Source of the DNA: Prosopocoilus inquinatus
Lineage: Eukaryota; Arthropoda; Insecta; Coleoptera; Lucanidae
Direction of reading: 5' to 3'
NCBI GenBank assembly: GCA_036172665.1
Contig: CM069876.1
Coordinates: 45,477,001 to 45,541,000, forward strand
Length of the DNA: 64,000 bases
The notes under the pieces are model-generated. The model did no database searches and was not told the origin of the DNA. It saw nothing but the letters and a program-made list of their open reading frames with translations. The translations under genes were made by a program, and so were the position numbers. This document shows, piece by piece, positions 11,661 through 23,700 of this stretch; position 1 is the first letter of the stretch; each line of letters begins with the position of its first letter.

Positions 11661-12249
11661 AACAGGTGTTCAACAATAATGACAAGCAAATATTTTTTTT
11701 TTTTCAGGTAGATACTAATTGCATGTTTTCAATTGTTTTTTTTTTTTTTTTTGGCATAGAAATATGTATTTTTGCTTGACTTTGATTGTTGATTAAGTGT
11801 TGTTTGTGTGTGTAATTGTAACAAATGATAGATAAATGGCCACATTTTACATCGATCCTCTCTTATTAGGTAATTGTGGTATGCGGCACATTGCCTCTAA
11901 GATTATTATTAGTTACGTGCCGCTTCGTAATTTTAATTAATAAGTCAGTTTGTTGTCTAGTTGTGTTGGAAATGTGAAAGCGTTTTTTTGAATTTTCGTA
12001 AAAAATATTTCAAAATTGAGTATGGTAAATGAATTGCAGAAATTTGTTAAAAATTTTGTTACGAATTGGGGATTGGAAGAATTTTTTTTTTAATAAAAAA
12101 AAACACTGATAATTTTATTTATTAGTTTTCTTCAAAAAGGCAATGTCAAAAATTGTTTTCATGAAAAAAGCTATCGCACAAATACAACACAAGAATTAAT
12201 GCGACAAGAAACAAAAGACAACTGAAACAAACGCCAACGAAATGGACGA
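11661..12249. other. No gene seen
   Basis: AT-rich sequence with T-runs and A-runs. No exon, RNA gene or repeat partner recognised. Confidence 0.45.
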
Positions 12250-15200
12250 AATTGGACGAACAGAACCGAAAGGAGTGCGTCAGTCTTGATTAATGAACCA
12301 TCGATCTTTTGTTTTTAGTTCATCTTTCAAGCTCTCGTCATTGAGCTCTCGTTTGTTTTTTACCGTATTGTAATTTTTTTTTAAAAGAGACTTTAAGAGT
12401 CGTTCTCATTCGTCGATTTTGTTTTGTTTGTTACCTTTTATCTCATTCTTCTTTCCTTTATCTCATTCTTGTTTTTTATTCGTCGATCTTGTTTTGTTCG
12501 TTGCCCTTTATCTCATTCCTCTTTCCTTTATCTCATTCCTTTTTTTATTCGTCGATCTTGTTTTGTTTGTTGCCCTTTATCTCATTCTTCTTTTTCGCTT
12601 GACAAATTATTAATGAATATTTTTTTTTTCATTTTCTTTTCAGCATTATTTCTCGTTTATCAATCCGCCTAACAATGAACGATGTTCATTTGTTTTTTCT
12701 TTTTTTATATTTCAATTTTTGATCATCAAGTTTTCTCTCGTTTCTTTGCATTTCATTGTTTTTGGTCATTGTTTTTTTTCCCTTCGATTATCGAGCAATT
12801 CGCTTAATTATCAACTTTCTTCTTTTGTTTCTTCGTTTGTCTTTAAAGTTTTGATCATCAAGATTTCGTTCGTTTTTTTTGCATTTCATTGTTTTTGGTC
12901 GTTGTTTGTTTTTCCTTCGATTGTCGAGCAATTCGCTTAATTTTCAACCTTCTTCTATTGTTTCTTCGTTTGTCTTTAAAATTTTGGTCATCAAGATTTC
13001 GCTCGTTTCTTTGTATTTCATTGTTTTTAGTCGTTTTTTTTCCCTTCGATTGTCGAACAATTCTCCTAATTATCAATTTTCTTCTTTTGTTTCTTCGTTT
13101 GTCTTTCAAATTTTGGTCATCAAGATTTCGCTTGTTTCTTTGCATTTTATTGTTTTCGGTCGTTGTTTTTTTCTTCCATCGATTGACGAGCAATTCGCCT
13201 AATTATCAACCTTCTTCTTTTATTTCTTCAGTTGTCTTTAAACAAACAATTGTTGTTGTTTTTTCCCTTCAACAATAGAGCAATCCGCCTAATAATCGAC
13301 CATCTTCGTCTGTTTTTCGTTTGTCTTTAAACTTTTGATCATCAAGATTTCGCTCGTCTCTTTGGATTTCATTGTTTTTGGAAAGTTGTTTTTTTTTCTT
13401 CGATTGTCGAGCAATCCGCCTAATTATCAACTTTCTTCTTTTGTTTTCTCGTTTGCCTTTAAACTTTTGATCATCAAGCTTTCTTGTTTGTTTCTTTACA
13501 TGTCATTGTATTTGTTTTGTCTGGTCGGTTAAAAAGAAACCTTTTCGTTCAATTTTCGAACAATCCGCTTAATAATCACGATTTTTTTTGTTTTTCTTTA
13601 AACTTTTGATCTTCAAGCTTTCGTATGTTTCTTCGCATTCTATTGTTTTGGGTCGATTTTTTTTTGTTTGTCTTTAAGCTTTCGATCTTCAAACTTTCGT
13701 CTGTTTCTTAGCATTTAATTGTTTTTGGCCGTTCTTCTTTTTCCGTTCGATTTTCGAACATCTGCCTAATAATCAAAGACCTTCTTCTGTTTTTTTTTTT
13801 AAATTTATTTATCTTTAAACTTCTCATCATCAAGCTGTCGTTTGTTTTATTTCATTGTTTTTTTTTTGTTGTTATTTCCACAGTTCCTTCTTTTGTTTTG
13901 TGTTGGCGATTTGTTCTTCTTATACTCCGTTGGTAGACGCGACGGCCGTTGTCTTTTGTTTGTCTTGTTCACATTATTCTTCGTGCACGCACGTTGTCCG
14001 TTCGGTTCTTTGTCTCGAATGATTTTGGTCTTTTTCTTTTGTTTTTTTTTTCAATCTTGATTTTAAGACATCGAAATTCTTGCGTTTCTGGTTCTTCTTC
14101 CGATTTTTCATTTCTCGCTTTGCATTTCGTTCTTTCTTTTTATAATTTTTATTACATTCTTTTTTCTTTTTAGTAACAACTGCTATTTCACGCGATGACT
14201 TCTTTTGTTTCTTGCTGAGTCTGGTCCGATTTCTTCCTCACAATCCGTTGTAGAAATGTCTATTTTCTTTTGTTTGTTTTACTCACGTTCTTGTGTCCAG
14301 TTCTTTTGTTCTGTTTTTTTGACCAAATTTTACATTTTTTGTTTACAGTTTTCGATTAATCCGTTCATCTTTCGTTTTTTGTTCATCTTTGAAGGTTACT
14401 CTCCTTTTGTCTTTTTGTTTTATTCACCTTCTTGTATCCACCTATTTTTTTGTCCGAATATTACATTTTTTCTTTTGTTTTTTTTTATCCACCTGCTTTG
14501 TTCTAATTTTTTTTGCAAAATATTATTTTTTTCTCTTTTGTTTCTTTTCTCTAACAGTTTTCAATCAATTTGCCCGATAATAATTAGCAGCGTTCTTCCT
14601 TTTGTTTTCTGTTAATCTCTGAAACTTTCATCATCAAGCTTATTTTATTTGTTTCTTTTTGTCACGTTAATTTTAATTAATTATTTAATTTGCCGTCGCC
14701 GTGGAGTTTCTGCTTTTGTTTTGCTCTTGACTATTTAATTCTCTGGAATTTGTTGTAAGAAACATCGATTTTTTTTGTTTGTTTTTTTTCAGTTTATTCT
14801 TCTTCTATCCGCATTGTTTGTTTCACTTCTCTTTTTTAGTACCATTATGGCTACTTTCTTTTGTTTTCCCAGCAGTCTAGATTTTAGAACAATCCGTCTA
14901 ACATTTGTTCTTTTGTTTACATATATTGATCATCATTCAATCTGCTTTCACTTGTTCCTGTTGCATCTTATCGTTTTTCGATCTTCTTTTGTTTGTTTTG
15001 AAACAAATAACGCGCGTATTCTTTATGGTTTTTCTTTCGTCGAATTGTTAGCTTTTTTCTTTTATTCTCTTGATTTTCGTAACAATCCGCCATCTGTTTC
15101 TCTCCGTACGCTTTCATTAATTTAATTTATCGTTTGTTTGTTTCAGTTTTTTTTTTGTCGAGTTGTTGGGGTTTTATCGATTTTATTTTATTTCTTTTGA

Positions 15201-16080
15201 TCCATCTTGATTTTCTTTCGATTGTGTATTCGCATTGTTCTCTTTTTTAGAGTCATTCTTTTGTTTTTCCTGCCGTCTGGGTTTTTAAAACAATCAGCTC
15301 GATATTCCTTCTTTTGTTTACATTGTTAATCATTCCAACTTTCAACATCAAGCTCTCGTCCCTTTGCATCTTATCGTGTTGTTTTTTTTTATCGCATTAT
15401 TTTTTTCTGTGCTTGTTTCTTTTTTTTGCTTTCTTTGATTTTCTTACACCCGTCGATCATCTGCTGTTTGTTTTGAAACAAATAACTCACGTGTTCATTT
15501 GTTTTCTGTTTCGTCGACGAATTGTTACCTTTTATTAATTCTCGATTAATCGTGATTTTCATAACAATCCGCCTAATAAAAATCAATGATCTTCTTTTGT
15601 TTCTTCCTACAGCTTTCAATGACAAGTTTTCGTTTGTTTTGTTGTCGTTTCTTTCTCGCCGAGTTATAACTCGGTTTTATCGATTTTGTTTTGTTTCCTT
15701 TGATCCATCCTGATTTTTGAACTATTCCGTCTGATGTACATATCTAGCGGTCTCCCTTTATTTTTGTTTTTATTTATTTAGCGATCTTCCTTTGTTTCTG
15801 TTTTTAGTTACTTAGGGATTTTCTTTTGTTTTTGTTTTTTGTTCTTATTCTGTTGTTATTTGTTTGATTTCCGCTGGGTTTCTTGTAATTTCGAATTGGG
15901 TAGTTTTTCGTATCACATTTCATGCGGATTATTCTTTTGTTTTTTCTTTCGCTGACGATTTGATTTCGTCGGAAAACAGTCGATTATCTTTTGTTTCATT
16001 CTTTTTTATTTATTATTATTATTTTTATTTTGCGTGTGTTCACGCGTCGTTTGTTTCTGTTTTCTTTCGTCGCTCGTGTT
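12250..16080. repeat. T-rich array; 120-130 bp units, then CTTTTGTTT words
   Basis: From about 12700 to 13800, units of roughly 120-130 bp repeat AATTTTGGTCATCAAGATTTCG, CTCGTTTCTTTGCATTTCATTG, TTTTTGGTCGTTG, TTCGATTGTCGAGCAATTCGCC and TAATTATCAACTTTCTTC. At 12420-12600 a shorter 60-bp unit repeats TTTATCTCATTC and TTCGTCGATCTTG. From 13900 onwards the units decay, but the word TTCTTTTGTTT recurs about every 50-90 bp to 16000. None of the overlapping open frames looks like a protein. Confidence 0.8.
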
Positions 16081-16085
16081 TTCAG

Positions 16086-16190
16086 TTCCAACCGGCAGAG
16101 GGCGGCGAGACTTCGCGCGTCATCGAGAAGCTCCCGGATGACATGACAATTGAAACGAAAACAAAACATCGCACGATGAAACAATTGTAA
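16086..16190 (+). CDS. Candidate 3'-terminal coding exon, gene unknown
   Basis: A strong acceptor (a long T-rich tract ending TTTTCAG at 16085) leads into 34 codons and a TAA stop. The frame begins FQPAEGGETSRVIEKLPDD and ends TMKQL; the other two plus frames hit stops. GC content and codon use differ from the T-rich surroundings. AATAAA lies 212 bases downstream at 16402. Its phase is 0, compatible with a donor after TTG in the GC island at 11.4-11.6 kb, but no link is proven. The minus strand also has an open frame here (CHVIRELLDDARSLAALCRL), so strand is not certain. The segment CCGGCAGAGGGCGG at 16092-16105 also fits the CTCF core consensus, so this may be a regulatory site rather than an exon. 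Confidence 0.35.
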   Translation, partial: FQPAEGGETSRVIEKLPDDMTIETKTKHRTMKQL

Positions 16191-17509
16191 TAGCGCTCGC
16201 TTACGTTTTTGGTACTTTTTGAGATTGCAAACAATAGAATCATTAGTCAGTTGTTAATTAAATAATTCGAGTAGTTGTTGCACGAGGGTTAATCCAATTA
16301 GTCACTTGTTTTTTACCCTAACTAGTCACTGCTTAATAATTTTATCTGAAGTTTCTGATTTCATGCATCTCAAACAATTCCGACTGCGTACTTACGACGT
16401 CAATAAATAATGACCTGTCGATAAACAATCAATTATTAAACGCAAGATGTAATTGTAACGAAGCTTAAATAATTAAGCATGTAATCGTGCTTTCCGAAGA
16501 AGCCGAGCGGGTTTGAAACACTTTTCGTCGCAATCATTGAAATTGACTTTTCTTCTTTTGCAACAAAAAAAAAAAAAACAGTTCATAATGTGTCTTTGTT
16601 CCAATTTCCGCGATTATTATCGTTAACTTTTAATGACGTGCATGCTTGACATTTCGAATTGGTCGAAGTCGATGTTACGTGCGCGTATCTGGGGCAGTCA
16701 GCGGAGAGTCGTTTCGGGGGGGAAGTTGAACGCGCCCCCGTTTTTACGCAATGCTAATCGCCAGTTTGAAAATGTCAAAGCAATTTGGTGGAGAGTTAAT
16801 GGTCGCTTCGCTGGGCTTTCGTAATTTACTGCGGAACACAAAGACTGTTATAAGTCGTCTGCGACTCATCAAAGTATTGGGGGAAAGTACAGGGGGAATT
16901 ACCCAATGAATTTCTTTTTGTTATTCTAATACCTTTGCGTTTTTAATTTGGAAACGCATACGAATATTTGAACTTATTAAATCACAGATCTTGTTAGGGG
17001 TTAATTTCTATTAGTTTCATTTCGGCAGCCACGTGTTGTATGTGCGCGGTTTCGTAAGGTGCCAACATTGCGACCTGGAAGTCACGTTTCTCGTGCCGTT
17101 TGAAATCAAGGCTTTTTACTGGACTTAAGCAACCACGCTTATCGCGCTCGGTGATTGGATTGGCTAGCCATTTTGGTTGGTAGAGGGCCGGTACCGGCAT
17201 CGTCGACATCTAGCTTTGGCGGACATTACCGTTTGGTACGTTAAGGTGAACGTTGTTTGTTTGCGTGAATTTGTTGGGTCGCAAAATATTATAGAATAGG
17301 GAATCATGTGTCATCTGATTTGCTTTTAAGGAAATTTTCCTTTCCGAGAGAATTAACCAGATCTGCGATAAAATCTGAGGAATCCGCTTGTACTTTCTAT
17401 TTTAAATTTTCTTCTTCTGTTCTTTTCCCAACGGGGAGGTGTATGACTGTAGAGCACACGTCAGCTGGGGTTACTCCCTGGCGCCCTTAATCTTTTACCC
17501 ATACCCATT
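16191..17509. other. Mostly unassigned; CCAAT-like cluster near 17.16 kb
   Basis: No convincing gene. At 17150-17182 there are three ATTGG/TTGG (CCAAT-like) words close together, next to an AAAATGGC-type word. On the minus strand an ATG at 17207-17209 opens a 71-codon frame to 16994 (MSTMPVPALYQPKWLANP at its start), with fairly even codon use but no recognised domain. It could be a small gene, an exon remnant, or chance. Confidence 0.3.
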
Positions 17510-18762
17510 CAGTGTTGCCAACGTAGCAGATTTCCCGCTAGTTCTAACTTATTGGAAATCATATCTGGAGTCAGAATTTTGTATCTAGCTGCCTGCGTAT
17601 TTTTTTAGCTTATTCACGTATCTTTTCAGCGGAATTATGGTTTATAAATTTTGTAAAAAATCGGAAATCATTTACAAAAGCTACAAGTGGATTAAAAATG
17701 ATAAATTTTGGAGGACATGCTCAAAAATTAACTGTAATTCAAATGCACTTAGAATTAGTTGGGGCAAACACACCGTTTTTAATTTAAAAAATAATTAAAA
17801 TCGTTGTGTTGTCCTTTTCCAACCAATGGTTATAAATACGGCGAGTTTTCTATCCTTTTCTAATCATTGGTTATACCACTAGCTATGCGCGTCAAACATT
17901 ATAAAGAAAATATGGCTATCTAATTAAGTGTGTTTTTAATTTTTTTTTTCTAGTCCCAAATAAAAATAGTGTTACGAGACAACGTGTTATGTAGTGGTGC
18001 TATTTGTAAAATTTCAACTTCACACATTAACTTGTAGCTTTTGTAAATGATTAGATACTAAAAAAATCAAATTATACTAACAAAGTTAGAATTGACAAGC
18101 AAATATCTTTTTCATCTCTGATATCCTAGAAATTTAGAAATTATCTTAGACTAGAACGTTACAGACTATCCTAGAAAATTATAAACTAACCTAGAATATT
18201 GAAAACTATGCTTCATGCTATTGGAACATACTGATCTGATCAGTGGATCAGTTGGAGAAACTTCGAGTAATTCATTTTGGTGATTGGAGAACTCTCATAT
18301 ATGGTCGAAAGCAAACAAATAGACAGTTTAGTGTACTACAGTTCTTTCTCAAACTGGCATTCTGCACAAATTTTGATTTTAATTTTGCCAAAGTTTTACC
18401 ATGGGAATAAGCGAAGCTTAAAGTTCAACTGTGACGGAAAAACCGGTCCTAAATGTTTACATGTCATCTGTGAAGGTCAAATTTAAGTGATACCATTTTG
18501 AGAAAAAACAATTACATGAAACTATTCTTGTATACTTTATTTTTTGCTTTTAACTCCGAGCTTCTGTGTTTCATGTTGGGTGTATTTAAGTTTATATTCT
18601 TTCATTTCTCAAATTCTTATCTGCATCAGTATAAATATATTTTTTATCGACTTGTTATCCGTATAATTTGGATACACTTATAGCTTACATTTTCAAAATT
18701 TGGCGGAACTTAAAGCTCTATCTGGCGGATTGTTTCGATAGTTTTGATAGTTGGCAACACTG
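17510..18762. mobile_element. hAT-like non-autonomous element (1.25 kb)
   Basis: The left end CAGTGTTGCCAAC and the right end GTTGGCAACACTG are reverse complements. Flanking 8-mers TACCCATT and CACCCATC agree at six of eight positions, like an aged 8-bp target duplication typical of hAT elements. No transposase frame is visible inside. A 108-bp relative with the same ends lies at 55841-55948. Confidence 0.65.
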
Positions 18763-20383
18763 CACCCATCTCCTTCAGAGACTAACTTCGGGACAGCTGA
18801 TTGTCTGACTTCTCAGCACGACTTGCCACCGAGTGACCAGCAGTTAACGTAATTGTAACAAATTGGTAGCAGTCTTCTGTACATTTTGGAATAATGATGT
18901 ATCATCGCATTACCGGGTATTCCCCCAAGCAAGGTTGCCAGATTACACGAAGTTTCGCCAATTGGGAAAATCTTTGTGTCACTTTTGGGGCAAGAAAAAT
19001 TAATTTGGCGACTGGCGTAAAGTTTGGTCTTGGGCTACCTTTGCTTTTTTTCAATTTGTTGCAAGAATTGTTAAAATATGAGATTAAAATGGTAAAAATA
19101 ATTTTTATTTAAGTTAAAATATCATGATTTCTGCTACTTTTTGTCAACTTTTTATTGTATTGGATAAGAAAATTCTTAAAATGTGAAACCCTTCAGTGCG
19201 GGGTGCGTTCGGAGTTGACTTGTTTTAACTCGTTCAATTTAAGCGCTGAAATCTTGGCTCCTTGTTTTGACAGATTCAGAAATGTCAGTTTTGACGGAAA
19301 CATCTGTTATGCCATCTGCGTGTCAAATTCATTTGAATTTTGATTACCTACACTTCAAGCTCTTCGCTTCTTCATCTTAAAACTTTGCGAGGGAAAAGAA
19401 AAAGCTGCATAAATACCTGGAGGAGGTAACCTTGAGGAGCGGAAGTCACTAAGCCCGAGAGTTCGTTGCGCTACCACAAGAAGCAAATTTGATTTTCGCC
19501 GGGGGGAACGGGGCGCAGCCGAAAGGGGTGGATTTTTTTTCTGACGTCGCACGTTTTCATGTATTTATTATCATTATCGCGGTCACCCTCGTGAAAGTGA
19601 CACTTGTCTCCGAATTGTCAGCTAAATAATACACGACTAAAGTATGTAGGTATGTGCGTAAATAGATAAGAGACTCGTCGCTGTCGCTATTATGTGAATT
19701 TATGAGTTATGCTGTTAGCTCACCTGATTGTTAATTGTCCTACTCTTAGTCGGATGTTCATTTCCCACAGCTAGAGGGGGTCAATTCGGCGATATAATTA
19801 ATAATTTACACCTTGTTTATACCTAAGTTATTTACAAGGTCGCCCTGATGTTTGTTTTGACTCGATAGCAAAATCGATTGTTCTACTCTTGTTATTATTC
19901 GTCTATTGTGGAAAACGGAAAACCGCTTCTAATAATTTTATCTTGTTTATAATTAAATGCTTTAAAAATTCAGTCTCTTGTGACAACTTCCCTGGAAAGT
20001 TGCAGCCTCCATTTCAATCCCCATTTGTTCCTGCTAAATACCGCTCAGCCGAGTAACTTAAGTTGCCTACCCTCCAGGTTAAATATTTCGTCCTGTCATA
20101 TCGTCCTGTGGCTGCGTGTGGGCTGGGGGCTTTATTGCCAGAAATATTTTCCTTTTAGGACTTGAGTTTTCAGCCGCCACCATTGCCAATCTTCTATCGG
20201 AAATTTTTGAGTCAACCTCCAAGACTGAATGTACACATATGTAAATAATTCGCCCCGGTTATACAAAAATATTTAATCTGTACGTACACAATAATAATAA
20301 ATATTGAACTTGGCAACTTTGGTACATAAAACATTACGTCATTTAATTTTACCTAGGGCTTAAAGCTCCATATGTGTAGGTAT
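18763..20383. other. No gene seen; fragment of a GGTTGCCA repeat
   Basis: The segment at about 18930-19045 (AAGGTTGCCAGATTACACGA, later GGCGACTGGCGTAAAGTTTGG and GGGCTACCTTTG) resembles 24256-24345, so both are pieces of one dispersed repeat. A GC-richer stretch at 19380-19560 has no consistent exon. Nothing else could be assigned. Confidence 0.4.
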
Positions 20384-20466
20384 GGTTGCCTAACTGCCAG
20401 GTTGTGGCACGCACGTTTATTAAATAACATTATTTTCGCCACATAGAAGCGGTCAGTTAGGCAACC
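20384..20466. mobile_element. Short inverted-repeat element (83 bp)
   Basis: The ends GGTTGCCTAACTG and CAGTTAGGCAACC are exact reverse complements. The interior contains AATAAA on the minus strand at 20417-20422, about 190 bases past the stop of the minus-strand gene, so it could supply that gene's poly(A) signal. Confidence 0.65.
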
Positions 20467-20613
20467 AAACTTACAAATTTTCGTGATAGACTCCCGTACA
20501 AAATTAAACGTAAACGGGATTTCGAAATAAATAAAGGAAACAATGTACAATGAAAGAAGAAATGATATACAATTAATAAGGTAACTTGGAGTATTAAATA
20601 TAAAACGTCTGCG

Positions 20614-20766
20614 TCAAAATATCAATCGAAACCTCTCTGACGGCGGTGCCAACATTCTTTCCAGTACTTCGTCTCGCTTCCTGTGAAGCCGCCTCCTTTC
20701 GGCCCTGTTCAGAAATATTTCTTCGTCATCCGAGTCTAGGTAAACGTCCGCACCTTCTTTGTACTC
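20614..20766 (-). CDS. Exon 3 (last) of the unknown 212-aa gene
   Basis: Phase 0. It encodes 50 residues from EYKEGADVYLDSDDEE to RFRLIF and a TGA stop at 20614-20616. The acceptor TTATTGCAG lies directly upstream. Nearly every third base is used in a protein-like way, unlike the flanking DNA. Confidence 0.8.
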   Translation of the reverse strand, partial: EYKEGADVYLDSDDEEIFLNRAERRRLHRKRDEVLERMLAPPSERFRLIF

Positions 20767-23700
20767 CTGCAATAACAATAGCACTCCCGTTGGAACAAAT
20801 TCTAATAAGTAGACGAATTATTTATTATAACTGAAGTAGGCTAGGCTGTGGACATTGTGATGTTGCATTTGAATAACTGTCAATGTCAAAATAACACGGC
20901 TTTGAAACATTTGACGTGGAACGCGAAAGGGAAACGTAATTTTGAAAACCTAAGCACGATCGTAGCGTATTGTCAAATTTGTGATTTGTTTTTTTTTTTT
21001 AATCAAAAGATAAATTTTCATCAAAAAGAAAGTGAGTGAAAACTTTGTCTTTGTCTTATGTCTTAATAGAACGACTAAGAACGAGAAAATCGATATAGTT
21101 TTTAGTAAACATATTGTATATTGAGGTGCTCCACGTTGGGCGCCAACTTAGTAGTAGCGTGCAGGTGATTTTTTTTTTAATTTTCATGTGTTCTTCATTC
21201 CTCGACAAATCGTGGAAAATAAAAGAAATTAAGAAAAAAACATTCAGAGATCAGAGGAGCGTCACATTAAAAAGCTCTAGAAAGCAAAAGAAATCCATTA
21301 GAATTTTAATTAAGCAAAAGCAAACGAAAGCTCTTCTCGGTTGGTCCAGGAAACAAACGAAATTCGTACTTAAAACATTTGAAAAATAAAAGCACTTTCG
21401 GGAAAACAAATTTTCGAAAACATCAGAAAACAAAAGAAAAAACGGAAATAAGAGCGGGATATCAGAAAAGCTCTGAAAAACAACAGAGACGTGTCTCGAG
21501 AAGTATTAGCACGAAAATGTTTAAAAAACAGACAAAACTACTTCCAAGAAACAAAAGCAATCCTCGATAAATAGCGCAAAACAAAAAAAAAGGATTTTTA
21601 AAAAACAAACCAATTTGTGTAAAACCTTCGGAAGGCAAGCGATTTCTCAGGAAATACTAAAAAAACAAAAGCCATCTTGAAAAGATAATAACAATTAACC
21701 TCAAAGGCAAGAAAGGAGAGGGAAACAATAACTTTTACAACCTGCAGAAAACAAAAGAAATTCACCAATAATTATTTTAAAAATAGAAACAATTTCTGGG
21801 AAACAAACAAAAGTCGATTCTTTAAAATATTTCTCCGAAAAACACAAGATATCTTTCAAAAACAAAAGCTGTCTTCAAAAAGACAATCCTCGACGAAACA
21901 CTGAAGAACAAAAGTTTCTTCCAGAACCCCCCCCCCCCTCCCCTACAAGCTACAGAAGCAGGTAGAAACCAAAAGAACATATTTTATACTTCACGACAAA
22001 AAAAAAATAGGACAAGGTGAATTGTTTCGTGAATTTCCGGAAAACAAAAGAAATCTATCAAGAATTTTAAAAATCGTCGGCGAAGTATTGAAGAACAAAA
22101 GCTTCCTCCGGAAAACAAAAGATGTCTCCAAAAAAAAACAGAAGCTCTTCCCCCTAAAAGCTGCGGAATCAGATAGAAAACAAAAAGAAAATATTTTATA
22201 CTTCAGGACAGAAAAAATGTTTCGTGAATTTCCGGAAAACAAAAGAGATCTTTCAAGAATTTAAATAATCGTCGGCGAAGTATTGAAGAAAAAACTTTTC
22301 TCTAGAAAACAAAAGCTGTCTTCAAAAAGGCAATCCTCAACGAAGCACTGAATAACAAAAGTTTCCTCCAGAAAACAAAAGCTGCTCCCAAAAAGCACAA
22401 GCTATCCCCCCCCTCACACACACAAGCTACAGAAGCAGGTAGACACCAAAAGAACATATTTTATACTTCATGACAAAAAAAAAATAGGACAAGGTGAATT
22501 GTTTCGGAAATTTCTGGAAAACAAAAGAAATTTATCAAGAATTTTAAAAATTAAGGCAACGTCTGACAAACAAAAGCAGTCTCTTCAAAAACTGTTAGAT
22601 AGGTGTCCCTCGAAAAATTCTCCTCAAAAAGGTGGAAAATAATAATGATACAACACTTCTTTCCTTATTCTGGTTCTAGTTTTTCTAAAACTTAACCTCT
22701 TCATTACTGTCGTGCTCAAAAAAAGAAGCAGAACTTCTTTCGCCATTGCGTTGGGCGCCAATTTATGTAGCAGATATGAAGTTAAAAAGCCCCCACGTTG
22801 GGCGCCAACCTCCCACCTCACTTCAAGCAAAAGGTTGAAGTGTGGTGATTATGATTGTCTCTGAAGGTGTAAAAAAAAACGCAATAAATATTATCTCGCC
22901 AAGAAAGCTAAAAAAAGAAGTCTTACAGCGAATTTCCTCAAACGAAATTCCTCTTCCTTCCCGCTCCATTTAACAAGAACATCGTAAATCTTCACGACGA
23001 TCGGCACAACGTTACTATCGTCGACCTTGAACCCCCGTTCGCCATAAAAAAACTGGTGCACCTTCGTCCTGTAATTTACGGGAATCGAGCTTCTCGCCAT
23101 GACCCAGTGGTTCTTTCGATAGCGCAGAGTGCAATAAAAAATGACCTTCCGGCTCACGTGGGTCACGACCTGCCAAGGCTCGAAGGCGAACTTTATTTTC
23201 AGGTGCGTGAACTTCAGGAACCTGATGCCCTTGAGCTTGAACACGAAGTCCTCGTCGTCCTTCTTGGATTCGTAGTAGTTTCGGAACTCCTCTTCGCGTT
23301 GCCTGTCGAGATTTCTCTCTTCGTCTTGTTCTCTCTCGCGTTTCTTCTTCAGACAATCGGCTGTAACGAAATAATTTAAATTGTGGATACGAAAACGAAA
23401 CGAAAAGGACTCTATACTCTATTTTTTGAACAGATAAAATAGCGACATCTTACGATCGCTTTTTGACCTGACATTGCAGTAGGATAGACAAATTGAAGCG
23501 GGATTTGCTCCTAATAATTCCCCCATGCAAGGCGGCCATGCTTGCTGTCAAAGCATAACGAAAATTTTTAAAAAAATTTGTGCAAATCGTTTTTGATTGC
23601 AGTGAAAACCTCGAGCAGCCTCTGCACAGCTGTTTCGGCACTGCTTTGAAATTTTGGCGCTAAAACCGAGCTTTGCCATTGGTCAATTCCGGCCATCTAC

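Noticed and set aside
12858..13193. Minus-strand K/R/N-rich ORF
   Set aside because: Complement of the T-rich array; repetitive and low complexity.
12419..15125. Many overlapping plus-strand ORFs rich in F, L, S and V
   Set aside because: They follow from T-rich repeat units and appear in all frames. No splice or domain support.
23015..23379. Minus and plus ORFs over exon 2 of the unknown gene
   Set aside because: Shadow frames. The exon frame has matching splice phases on both sides and the more protein-like composition.
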